37,192 nt of DNA from Smittium mucronatum (Eukaryota > Kickxellomycota > Harpellomycetes > Harpellales > Legeriomycetaceae): NCBI GenBank assembly GCA_001953115.1, contig LSSL01001512.1, forward strand, positions 1 to 37,192, read 5' to 3'. The notes beneath the pieces were generated by a model. That model saw nothing but the letters and a program-made list of their open reading frames with translations, was not told where the DNA came from and ran no database searches. Position 1 is the first letter of the stretch. The number at the start of each line of letters is the position of its first letter. Position numbers and translations under genes: made by a program. This document shows positions 1 to 10,489 of this stretch, piece by piece.

Positions 1-557
1 CTGACTTAAAGTATGTTTAGACCCCCCCCCCCCCAAGGAGTTTTTCAACTATCTCCATTCGGAAATGGATCTGGAGACATATTCTACTCCATCCCTATGG
101 TTTCACGAAATTTGCCTGGAGTTTAAGTGTTTGTGGCACGCTATGCCAATCAGAATTCATTAATATCATGTATTTCAAAAAGTCAAATAAAAGACAATAG
201 GACAATGCATAAACTGTTTGTTATTATCGGATAAGGAAAAAAACTTGCTGGATTTTAGCATTACTAAAAAGAAACTTTAAAAGAAAAAAATCCCTAACCA
301 GAAAAATAAAATTTACCAATAAATCAATTCATTGCATTTTTTTTATGAGAAATAGAAAAAGTCATTATTCAATTAAAAAGTTTCAATAAAATTTTCTATC
401 AACACAATCAAAAGTTATGGATAAATACATATAATGGTATATACTTCCATTCATTAAATAATAATAAAAAATAAAATTTGAAAAAGTAGTTGAAATAGAA
501 AAAACACAAATAATTGGGTTTAGGTGGGAAAAAAAAGGCTTCAGTAAAGAAGCTGAA
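1..557. other. AT-rich flank 3' of the glutamate-cysteine ligase gene
   Basis: I see no gene here. The stretch holds a 13-C homopolymer (22-34) and long A/T runs. The part just left of the stop codon at 558 should contain the 3' UTR and polyadenylation site of the minus-strand gene, but I cannot place a specific signal in such A/T-rich sequence. Confidence 0.6.
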
Positions 558-3086
558 TTAAGAAGGTGGAATATTTAAATCTGTAAGTTCAGAGCATTTG
601 CTTAACAAATCAAAGATTATCTTTTCGCTTACAACAGAATCATTCTTGTAGTCTGGGTGGTTCATCACAAAATCGCGGAAGAACCTGGCATTGGTTTTCA
701 GGGCACCAGAAGATCTTAATTTAATAAAGTCCAGGTATTTGTTGAGTTTTGACAGTGATTCAATGTCAATATTGCAACTGTCCAAGTAGTTCTGAACTAT
801 TGGTAGTAATCCTGGAAATCCCCCTGAAGATACCTGACCATTCATTATTTCATTGAGTGTAATCTCCTCAATTATTACCTTCTCTAATTGGGTATTTATA
901 GTTGCGAAATCAAAGTAGTTAAGATCAAATAAAAGCTTTTTGGTAGCATCCTCGCCCTCGTAAATGTGAACAGGTGTAAGAGACCCATTTGATGACTTTT
1001 GATCAGCATTTGGCTCCTGATCACAGCTGTTGATACTACCTCTTTTCGAGCTTGATTGAGATTGATGAGGTGTTGAGAGAATATTTTTCCTAGGAAATAT
1101 ATTTTTGCGGAAAAAGAACTTTTGGACAAGTACAGCATCACGATCATGAGCACGCTCCATGTTTACATCCATTTTGCTAATTGGAATATAAAAATCAAGG
1201 TCATATGACAATATAGCCCTTGTCAACAAAGCAATGAATACCGAAAATGCAGCATTTTCGAAATCAGTTAATTGTATGTCCATTGATCTGAACTCTACCC
1301 TCCAACCAATGTCCGAATTTGGTGGGGGTGGTTTGAACCTGAGGTTTTGCCAATTAGTGGACTGAATATTCTCGAAGTGGTCACTGGATTGTTCGTTATC
1401 CTGATCCAAAAGCTCCTTGTATATAACTAAAGGATCTCTTATAAAGAGATGGGAAATGTGTTTCGCTAACATTTCATCAACACCATTATCTTTTAAAGTT
1501 TTGTAAGATTCCTCGTCATATACTAAATCAATATCGTTGAATTCTTCCCTGAAAAAGCCATCATTGGATCCCAAATAAGAATCAATAGTTCCATACCTAG
1601 ATTTCAAAATACGCTTAAAATCACCGGAAAGTGGCTTTAAACCCCGTTCCTCAGGAGTGCGATCATCTACAGAAGAGCTGATTATGTTCCACCTGCAGTC
1701 AGTGTCAGCCAGATATCCTCTTAATATCGGGGTGGAAGCAGAAAGGGCCATAGCAATGGCAGTTATAGGGGCCAATTGATCGTACATTCTTCTAGCTTCA
1801 TTTAAATCTGAAGCTTGAAAAGTAACTTGCAAGCAACAACATCCCATTCCAAAACCCGTGGCATCCATATAAATATGATTTGGTTTAGCAGCACCATTTT
1901 TAGCTTCAGAATCTCCAGGGAATAAATCACGATCCCATGTAATAGATGGATCAATAAATGGGGCTGGAGTATTAACGTCATGGAAAATAGGAGTATTTAT
2001 TTCAACCTTCGATCCCCTTCTTTGTCTGATGTTAGAGGAATAAGTACTTTTTGAATAAAATAATATTTTATAGTTAAGGGAGTGTTTATAATAAAGGATT
2101 TGATTTATTGATAAGTTCGATATATTTTTAAGAAGAGAATTACCGAAATCGGGGGTGAGGATTTATAATCTGATCAGGCAAAAACATACTTTGGAAATAC
2201 TTGCCGTCAGCTGGGAAATAAGGGGATAACCAATCGCCCTTCCCCATTAGGGGAAAAGTAGAAAGCGAAAAAATGAATTGATTTGATTTTAAAAGAGATC
2301 TAGCTTCGGCTCTCCTAAATAATAATACATTTCGAATTAAATTGAAATAGGGTGGAGGGGGGGGGGGTTAAATTAAGAGCAATATATATCAAAAGTACCT
2401 AAATCTCATGTTTGATTCGACCATAGCTAAATCCTTGAAGTTTGAACCATACGGTTCTCCAGGAATCCTTAATTAAAAATAGCGAGAGCAAGTTTTTTTT
2501 ATCAAATTAGATTATTATAGATGAAGAACTGTAGGTTTGATTGATCGCAAATGGAAGGTAACTGTACCTTCTATCATATAATTCCCAAATTCAGGTCTCC
2601 ATAAGGATCTTAATGGCGGCTTTCTAAAATAATAATTTATTAGATTGGTTTTTTTTGAAGAGATGAGCTTTTGAAGGTTGAAAGTTTTTTCAAAATAAAA
2701 ATAAAATAAGGTCTTAGCAAAAAGTTCAAAGGATGATTACTCTATTCCGATGCTTTGATACTTGAAATAGCTTTTTTCGTTTTCCATTAGTTTTTCAACA
2801 ATCTTGTCAGCACAAGCAAACAACCTAACCTTATTAACTCCTACTTCAAACTCAACTATGATATATTCAATCTAAAAGATTAAAAAAAATTCATATTTTT
2901 TACTAATAAAATTAGTTTTGGAAAATTTTCGCTTACTTCGTCCCCCCAGAGGAAAATGTTTCTATCTTTACTTTTAATTTTTCTCCAGATATTCAAGAAC
3001 TGTTGTACTCCATTTTTTCGAACATGACTGGAGTATTTTTTTGCTTCTATCCAGTCCAGAGGTGTCCCCTTTGAAAGCAAGGCCAT
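558..3086 (-). CDS. GSH1: Glutamate-cysteine ligase catalytic subunit (gamma-glutamylcysteine synthetase), six exons
   Basis: The enzyme joins L-glutamate to L-cysteine using ATP, the first and rate-limiting step of cytosolic glutathione synthesis. I read exons at 3086-2937, 2871-2741, 2623-2568, 2467-2399, 2314-2144 and 2046-558. The introns are 65, 117, 100, 84 and 97 nt, begin with GT (GTAAGC, GTAATC, GTACAG, GTACTT, GTAATT) and end with AG. The product is about 688 residues, within the normal eukaryotic/fungal range. Family landmarks in order are the N-terminal HVRKNGVQQFLNIW and WGDE (about residues 21-50), LWRPEFGNYMIEG, IPGEPYGSN, NPHPRFR, then HIYMDATGFGMGCCCLQVTFQ, VDDRTPEERG, HLFIRDPL, and the highly conserved HFENIQSTNWQ / RFKPPPPNSDIGWRVEFR block, ending with MNHPDYKNDSVV. 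The ATG at 3084-3086 is chosen because MALLSKGTPL matches the family start. At the exon 3/exon 4 junction, canonical splice sites leave the frame one nucleotide short, so that junction is uncertain. The regulatory (modifier) subunit is not in the window. GFGMGCCCLQ and DSEAKNGAA are fungal-like. Confidence 0.93.
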
Positions 3087-4893
3087 TTTCAAATTAAAGA
3101 AAAAGAATAAGAGGTAGGTAGATTAAATCAATTGATAGGGCTATTTAAAGATATATGAAAAATATGTACACCCTTTAATTAAAATAATTATGATTTCTCC
3201 TAAGTATCCAAAATTATAAAGAAGATTCTAAAGCTAATTTATGATTGAAGAAATTTCTTGATAAAAACTGTGCTTCTATTTATTTATTTGAGCCACAAAA
3301 TATATATTCTGTAAGAAAAGGATATTATAATTATAGAAAAGATCTGATTAAGATTTTTATAGAACCTTTGCTAATAATTAGGTCTGAAAAAATATATAAG
3401 GCCATATATTAAACTGGTAATGATAATACATGGATAGATCTTTGAATTAAAAATCAAAAAGTTAGGAGCTTAATCATAACTTTATATATGTTTATAAATG
3501 TTTGTACATTCGAGTTAAAGCAATAAAAGGCATAAACATTATGATTCATTAAATAATCAATAACAAATAATCCGAATGGCGTCAATATCAACAAATATAT
3601 ATTGAAGTCATTTCCACGATAAGCTTTATCAACTATCCAGGTCTAAAAATATAAAAAAAATTACAATATTTTAGATTTTCAAGTTTAACTAGATAATAAA
3701 AAATCAAAGCAAATAACAGTGCTGATTTTTTATATACCATTTTTTTACATAACAGTTTATGCATTTGTGTGCAACTAGCCTTGAATTATCAAAGGTAATA
3801 CTTTCATAACCCTAAATTAATTTTCATTCCCCCAAATCTAATATTAAAATATTAAAACAAACAATTATTCAAATATATACAAATATCTTACTATTTCCAA
3901 GACTTTAAAGATAATAAACTTTTTAATAATTGAAATTTAATTCGAAACTATATAATATAAAACTTTCAGGTTATCGGATTTTTTACCACCAATATTTGGT
4001 CATTTTTATTTCTTTGGATTTTAAAAAATCATATTAGAGTATGTGTTTGTTGAAAAGTTTGTATTTCTTCTTAAAAACCTTTATCATTAATTATGTTTTA
4101 ATATAACAGCTTTAACTAAAAATCACAAATAATTTTCTGTTTATCAAACTATCTTTTACTTCTCTAACTCTTTAACTATGCCCAGTTTTAAGAATGTATT
4201 GACTTGTTTATAACTTTTGTCTTCAGGGAGGTCTGCATGAATAATAAAAAACGAAGATTTTTTTATATTAAACAATCTATTGGTCAATTATGTGGTCACA
4301 TATTATAGCCAGTAAAAATATTCAGCCAATTGATCATATAAAAAATCTCAGTTTTGCATTTTTTTATAATAGTAATTTTTCTGGCAAATAACTTATTCTC
4401 CTATAGGAAAAAATATATTAAGAAAACAATGGCCGGTTAAATTTTATTCGCAATTATTATAGACATTGAAAATATAGTATCAAACCTATCAAAAATGAGT
4501 ATTTGAATGATATATAAGGTGTGTTGAAGTTTTTGATGAAAAAAATCTAAATTCAATGAGTCAAATCTTTCATAATGAGCATATTTCTACATAGTTTCAA
4601 TAAATTTTGTATTATAGGATATTGTTTTTGAGCGATGATGATTCCATATTAACCTGCTACCATTTTATTGGTTTGGAAATATAAATAAGGTGGTATATCT
4701 TATTATTAATTAATTAATAATTGGGTATAAAAAAGAGAATTTCTAAAATTATTTTGAAAATTAAATATGACACGTTATTTCTATTATTATTGGTCTTTTG
4801 ATAATACAAACTCATATTTAGCCAATATTATAAATGAAAATTATGGAAAAAAAGTCTTCTGTATCCTTTGAGATCTAAACCAGTTAACAATAG
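3087..4893. other. AT-rich intergenic region upstream of GSH1
   Basis: No coding region, RNA gene or repeat that I can support. The part next to 3087 must carry the 5' UTR and promoter of the minus-strand gene, but no distinct element stands out. Confidence 0.55.
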
Positions 4894-4969
4894 TACAGTA
4901 GCACCCCGCATAAGTGCGAGAATTGAATCCAGATTAAAAAAATGCTCACTTAAGCGGGATACTACTGTA
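4894..4969. mobile_element. Miniature pogo/Tigger-like terminal-inverted-repeat element
   Basis: TA at 4894-4895 is followed by CAGTAGCACCCCGCATAAGT. An inverted partner ends at 4967, whose reverse complement reads CAGTAGTATCCCGCTTAAGT, and TA follows at 4968-4969. The arms match at roughly 21 of 27 positions, and only about 20 nt lie between them. The CAGT start, CCCGC-TTAAGTG core and TA duplication are typical of pogo/Tigger-type (Tc1/mariner superfamily) ends. No transposase fits inside, so this is a non-autonomous miniature or an internally collapsed remnant. Confidence 0.68.
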
Positions 4970-5054
4970 ATTCAATATTTTTTTCGATTTGATAACCTTT
5001 ATCCAATTGAATTTATTAAAAATCAAAAAACCCATTTGGATTATTGTATTGCAA

Positions 5055-5091
5055 ACGGGGCGAGCTCTTAAGCGGGGTGCAAGAGTACTGT
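5055..5091 (-). repeat. Third copy of the pogo-like terminal repeat
   Basis: Read on the minus strand from 5091 this begins ACAGTACTCTTGCACCCCGC followed by TTAAGAGCTCGCCC, clearly related to both arms of the element at 4894-4969. It may be the true right end of a larger element of about 198 bp starting at 4896, with the 4943-4969 arm being an internal or nested copy. It abuts the direct repeat that begins the neighbouring mariner-like element. Confidence 0.55.
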
Positions 5092-5140
5092 GGCCACCAG
5101 CTGGTCGCAGAACACAATTTCCTTGCAGATTCGGCTATTT
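5089..5140 (+). repeat. Left copy of palindrome-containing direct repeat
   Basis: TGTGGCCACCAGCTGGTCGC followed by a diverged tail ending in GGCTATTTT. The core ACCAGCTGGT is a perfect 10-bp palindrome. A second copy in the same orientation lies at 7252-7305. Confidence 0.65.
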
Positions 5141-5144
5141 TCAG

Positions 5145-5345
5145 ATTAAATATACACCTTTTCACTACCAAATTCGAAAAATGTACGTTCCATTTGGGCA
5201 TAGTGAAAATCAATTCAAAAAAAGTAAATTCAATACAAAAAAAGTAAATTTCAATTGGACACAGTACACTTACATTCAAAAAAAGTGAAAATCAATTGAA
5301 AAAAGTTCAATCAATTCCAGAATAAGTTGGATCATTTTTCGGAAA
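5145..5345 (+). repeat. Left inverted subterminal region with iterated motif
   Basis: Contains ACACCTTTTCACTACCAAAT, then several spaced copies of a CAAAAAAAGTAAATT / CAATTGAAAAAAGTT-like motif between about 5205 and 5310. The reverse complement of 7030-7215 carries the same ordered blocks (ACACCTTTACACTACCAAAT, AAAAAGTAAATTTCAATT, GACACAG). Iterated subterminal motifs of this kind are often transposase-binding sites; that role is inferred. Confidence 0.6.
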
Positions 5346-5945
5346 AAGTAGATTCAAATTGGGAATATTAACTTTTTTTTCTGTACATTAAAAATATATG
5401 AACATATATTTAATCTGTCCTAACAAACTATCAAAAAAATTTTATCGAATTATAAAACAAGGTTTTCTGTATTTATATGTAAAGTATATTAAAGCAATTG
5501 CTCTGGAATTCTTAATATGAATTAAGATTTTATGTATATTACTTATTATATAAAATACAAATTTTTTAACAAAATAGATACTTTTTAAAGCTAATAGCTT
5601 CTGTAGAATGTTCGGACTATTATAAATTAGAGTTTGGTTAGAATTTTTACAGCACTGATTGAAAAAAAATATTGAAAAGAGTAAATTTGTTTGAATTAAA
5701 ATATATAAAGATTAAATATGCACTTATTAATATATTCTGGATTGGTTTTAGATTTTAAAGCTACTTTAGAGCAATCTTTATATATTATTTTAGGGGGTTT
5801 TAAATTGGTAAATTATATGATTTTCAAATAATATATTCAGTAAAAAAGTCTTTAAACCTCTATTAACATCCATAAAATAAATTTCGTGTAACAATGTTCT
5901 CATTAGAAAATATCATCGAAGCCAATACACTCATTCAAAATTCTA

Positions 5946-7023
5946 GTGACAAGGGCCTTAACAAGGGGTAAAAACAAAAGACATCATCCTTCAGTTACAG
6001 TTGAAATTATCCAATCCTTCAGAAATGGTGAATATTTTTATAAACTAATGAGGTTTAACCAGGTTCCGCAATCAACCGCATATGTTTGGTTATATTCAAA
6101 TAGAATTCACCCAAAAAAAAAGAGGGGGTAATAGATTAGGGTGTAAAAAAATAGAGGAAATACATGTCGATTACATAATAGAATCGTTTGAAGATAGTCC
6201 ACTATGTACTTTAAAAGAATTGGCTGATTTTATATTTGTGCAATATGATTTAAAGATTTTCCAGCAAACCATAAGTAGACATTTGGATTTTAAAATATTC
6301 AATACTAAATAAATTCACATTGAACCAATGCAAATGAACGCGATAGAGAATAAGGAAAAGATAAAAAGATCTTTACGAAATTTTTCAGATATTCAAGCCC
6401 AGGAAAGTTTTTTATTTTTATTGATTAAAGTGATGAAAATCTTTTTATTAGAAGAACTAGGGTTAGGCCTAAAAAGGGTCAAAGGGCTGTTGTTAAACTC
6501 CTAAAACTAAAGGTACCGAACGAACACGTGATTGGAGTTCTTTTATCCTCAGGAATTTCGGACTTCAAAACAAAAGTAAATTCCTATAAAATTAGCTACT
6601 GCAATGAATGGGTGGATGAACTAATTAATGAAGAATTACCAATCGGAATTTTCAATCAAGTATTGTTATAATATCAGATAACGCGCCATGCCACAAGAGG
6701 ATAAATAAAGTTATAGATCTTTATCCTGGAATATAAAGTCTTTATTTGAGTCCTTATTCGCCGATTTCGAACCCAATAGAAAACTCTTTTAGCGTTATTA
6801 AATCGTAAATAAAGAAAAAAATGTTTGAAAAAACAAAGTTACTTCACGAAGGTGACCCAAATTACCAATTTACACAGTTAAAGTGGGCTATTGGGTATTA
6901 GAATCAACAATATTAGAATCTATAACAGTGATAACACCGGATCTACGCAGAAAGTTTATTGGGCACATGAATACATTTTTTCCCGACGCTATTGAATTGA
7001 GAGACATGCAAGTAGGGTCTTAA
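5946..7023 (+). pseudogene. Tc1/mariner-type DDE transposase, frameshifted and with stops
   Basis: The reading passes through several frames. 5946-6131 encodes the N-terminal helix-turn-helix part (SVTVEIIQSFRNGEYF... TAYVWL). A shift then gives GGNRLGCKKIEEIHVDYIIE and a second DNA-binding segment (LCTLKELADFIF... QQTISRHL) to 6312. The catalytic part starts with FIFID at 6411-6425, and the codon after this D is a stop (6426-6428). It continues with a long Tc1-like stretch (ENLFIRRTRVRPKKGQRAVV), IISDNAPCH (second D at 6677-6679) and LYLSPYSPISNPIENSFSVI (catalytic E at 6779-6781). There are 33 residues between the second D and E, counting one in-frame stop. The C-terminal tail runs to the stop at 7021-7023. 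At least four in-frame stops and two frame changes make it non-functional. Confidence 0.82.
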
Positions 7024-7029
7024 AAATTC

Positions 7030-7215
7030 CATTTTTTACATTAAAAAATCATTTTTACTTTTTCTTAATTTGATTATAATTTTATCTAAATTTAAATTTA
7101 CATTTTTTGGATTTAAATCCGCTGTGTCTAATTGAAATTTACTTTTTACCAACTTGGTCCCACATTTTCTCAATTTGGTAGTGTAAAGGTGTAACATAAG
7201 ATCATACTTATTAAA
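7030..7215 (-). repeat. Right inverted subterminal region of the mariner-like element
   Basis: Reverse complement shares ACACCTTT-CACTACCAAATT, GTAAATTTCAATTAGACACAG and following A-rich blocks with 5145-5345. It starts a few bases after the transposase stop, as expected for the right end of the element. Confidence 0.6.
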
Positions 7216-7251
7216 AAAAGCCATGAAATTAACCTAGCTAATATTCATTAT

Positions 7252-7305
7252 TGTGGCCACCATCTGGTCGCAACTGGAAATTTCTTTGCTACATCAGCCA
7301 TTTGC
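7252..7305 (+). repeat. Right copy of palindrome-containing direct repeat
   Basis: TGTGGCCACCATCTGGTCGC followed by a tail ending GCCATTTG, matching 5089-5140 in order and orientation with scattered substitutions. The central palindrome has one change (ACCATCTGGT). Confidence 0.62.
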
Positions 7306-7310
7306 TAAAA

Positions 7311-8562
7311 TTTAATTTTTTCAAATGTCTATTGATATATAAAATTGAGCTTTTCGTAATTAAAATACAATTTTTATCTATATTTTTTTTAAAAATATTG
7401 AGGAATTCCCCCCAACTTTCAAATATATGTGGGGGTTTTTTGTCATATTATTTGTATAATTGATCTCAAGGTAGTTTCTAGGAACTAAAATTAATTGCAA
7501 ATTTATACTCCACACAATATTTTTATAAAAACTATTGGACATAAAATACTCAATATTTATGTTGTATGTAAATGTGAAAATCACGTGGATTTGAGCATTT
7601 GGTAGTGATTTTGAAATATATGTGATATTGAGCACAATTATGACTATTGGCTATTTTTTTAATTTTGATCCCAAAAATTTTTAATAGCTGGAAAAACAAT
7701 TTCATTAAAATTTTATTGTTAATCCAATTGAGAAAAAAGTTTCTAGTATGGTGCATTTTTCTAGATTTGCACTAATAGTGGGTTATTTTACTCATAAAGC
7801 TATTTTACAGATCTAAAGTAAATATATGTTTAAAAGATTTTATAAAGCTTAAAATTAACCCAAAATAAAATTATTGGGGTTTAAGTAAAGTATATTTAGA
7901 GATCCTAAAAAAAATTTGTCTCAATCTTTCAATTTGATCTGAGAATAAATATTAAATAGAGGATTGATAGACCTGAGTTAAGTTGTTTTTTTTTCGTTTT
8001 AGAATGTTATAAGTTTTTTTTTATAGTCTCTAAAATTATAAAAAGAAATTTATCCGTATAAATGGATTTAAATATGAGAATATTTGGATAAATAGTGAGC
8101 ATGAAATAAATATAATAAAAACCCTGTTTAATAAATATAGGGGAAAATAAATATTAAATGAAGTGATACCACATCACTTTAAATCAGATTAGATTTTATT
8201 ATATTATTCTTATATATCAATTAAGTTAATTCTCTTTCATTTAGATTTTTTTGGTTGAATTAGCCAATAAAATTTCAGAATTCCATTATCAAAAAAAAAA
8301 AATTTCTATTACCATTTTTTATATTATCGACACTAAACCTGTTTTAAAGCTGCCCAGATAGTCCCAAAGAGCTGTATATTGTATAAAGACTATCTGCACT
8401 TAGTCTTTATCTATCACCAAAAAGCTCGTATAAGAAAAAAGAGTAAAAAAGCAATAAAAAAACGCTTGAGATCTCAACTTCGATTCTCAATCCTAAAACC
8501 AAAAAAAAATTGTAAGAAAACACAGAAAGTTTATTTTATTTTTTGATTTAAGCTTATCGACC
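7311..8562. other. AT-rich stretch between the mariner-like element and the LINE
   Basis: No gene is supported; short ORFs here look like chance. The last ~200 bases before 8563 (slightly less AT-rich, with a TAGTCTTTATC / GACTATCTGC cluster near 8388-8412) may be the 5' UTR of the LINE that follows. Confidence 0.45.
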
Positions 8563-9730
8563 ATGGGGGAGCCAAGAACCTTTAAACATGCCAGGACATT
8601 ATTGTCGAATGTTGGTAAAGGGAGGGTTGCAAGCAAGTACAACACGGGCCTTCAAAAAAAAGTGGTGGTAAAATTTCCTGGGACTCAGTACCGATATTCG
8701 GCTGGCTCCAAAAATAGGTCAAAGAATCGTAATATCAAGTAAACTATAAAATAAGAAACCTTCATAAAAAAACTACGGTTTTAAGCAAAAGCTTAATAGA
8801 TATGAGCCTATATTCAGACGTATCAGTGAAGCACATGTTCCATGAAGGAGCCCAACGCTACTTGATAAAGTTCTGAATAGGAGGCTCAGATAAAAAAATA
8901 GTGTGTTACTGAAGCCAATTTTGTGGCAAACATAGGAATGGAGTAGAATATTTCTCCAAGTCTATCTCCGACGTTAACCATATGAAAAATGTCGGCCATA
9001 GAGCCAAAGTCACTTACTTTATTTTTGACTTTGATTCGAATTCCAGTGATTAAATATTAAAAAACTGGTTTTTGCGGATAGGAAAGTCGATATATATCAA
9101 ACTGATCGGATAGAACAGGATATAGTAATAGCAAAATCCCCAAATTTGGTGATAATAGTATATTCGCATGATAAAACTAATTAATAAATAAATTTTTCCC
9201 CTTGGCACAATTTTCGAAATTAGCGCATGGTGCAAAAAAGAGGCTCCCGAATACATAACTTTTGGTATGAAGGTTTTTTTAAAGAAAAACAACACAAAGA
9301 CAGTACTTAACAGATTTCTAGATTAAGAAAGTGGGATGATCAATATCTTTTACAAAGATTGCTAGACTTCTTGCAGCCTTTGTAATAAGAAAGACCATTG
9401 TAAGTCTGAGTGCCCAGATCTAAAAAAATGGGGCAAAAAATCCTCCAATGAATATTTGGAAAAAGTCAAAATTAATTTTATATCTCTGGAAACTCCGTTT
9501 GACGATGTTAATCGTGTAATAGATCTTAGAAGGGTGACGATCGGCAAAAATACCGTCCCAAAAATCATCCAAAAAAATAATTTTGGAATTAAATTTCGGG
9601 ATAACGATTTTAAAGAAAAAAACGAGTAGTAATATTCAGATTCAGATAAATATAATACGACGATAGAAAAAAATAACACTTCGAAATTTAATAAATCTGT
9701 TGAATTCATTGTCGAAAAAAAATAAATCAA
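8563..9730 (+). pseudogene. LINE ORF1 (nucleic-acid-binding, CCHC zinc knuckle), broken
   Basis: Starts ATGGGGGAGCC and reads 59 residues of a basic protein (MGEPRTFKHARTLLSNVGKG...) before a stop at 8740-8742. Beyond this, reading requires frame changes. At 9372-9413 a perfect CCHC knuckle is visible, C-S-L-C-N-K-K-D-H-C-K-S-E-C (CX2CX4HX4C), typical of gag-like LINE ORF1 proteins that coat the element's RNA. The exact C-terminal end is not determinable. Confidence 0.6.
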
Positions 9731-10489
9731 TAAGCCTGAAGAGACAAATTTTAAACATCTGAAAGGTGTTATATCTCAAAGTGAGGAACTATTTAATGAA
9801 AAAATTCTTTTTTCGACAAATTTACGCCCAAGAATACATCCAAATATATCGATTACGGCATGGAATCAATTTGACTAACTAATTGGCTGCAGTTGACGGA
9901 AATTCGATCCCATCTATAAATAATGAAGCCGATTTCAGCAGGAAAGATAATATAGAACCAAAATGCCGTGTTCATCTGACCTCTATGTGGACTAACATTA
10001 TAATCGCATAAAATTGGCTGTATAATTGAGCCGAAACCACATCAATATTATGATTTAAATTGATCGTTACAACCTAATGACATTACGAACAAAAAAAAAT
10101 TAACAAAAAGAGTAGAAAGATTACTTGTAATCAACGCGAAAGAACTCAAAAACAAAACAGTAATAAACCATATTGTCAATAATTCTTACTTAGGGAAGAT
10201 AAATTTAAAGTTAAAAAAACAAAACAGAGCAAAGGCAAATGGCGTCACGAGGTTTAGTCTTGAGAACACGAAAAAATAAATTTACGATCTGATGAAATAA
10301 AAAAAATTTTAAATCATTACATGCCAAAATTCGATTCGCGAATTTCATTGGCGAGAATTCTCAAATCGGAAATTTGATAAATGGTGAATTAATGAATAAT
10401 CAAAATTACGAATCGCGAATTGCGAATTGCGACCCAAATTCAATGCCACAAATTATGGGAATAATAATAAGCTCAGGATTATGAAATTT

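Larger units (their letters stand above)
5089..7310 (+). mobile_element. Degraded Tc1/mariner (IS630 superfamily) DNA transposon
   Basis: About 2.2 kb, bounded by related copies of a GTGGCCACCAGCTGGTCGCA-type sequence at both ends in direct orientation (5089-5140 and 7252-7305). Inside these are long inverted subterminal regions (5145-5345 against 7030-7215) that share ACACCTTT-CACTACCAAATT and GTAAATTTCAATTxGACACAG. A broken transposase reads plus between them and ends at 7023, just before the right inverted region. The exact outer boundaries are uncertain because the outermost sequences are direct, not inverted. Confidence 0.7.

Noticed and set aside
896..1153. 85-codon minus-strand ORF within the glutathione gene
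   Set aside because: It is another frame of the last exon of the glutamate-cysteine ligase gene.
4868..5288. Overlapping small ORFs on both strands (61-99 codons)
   Set aside because: They run across the pogo-like ends and the mariner-like arm, change frame freely and have no domain; they are shadows of repeats.
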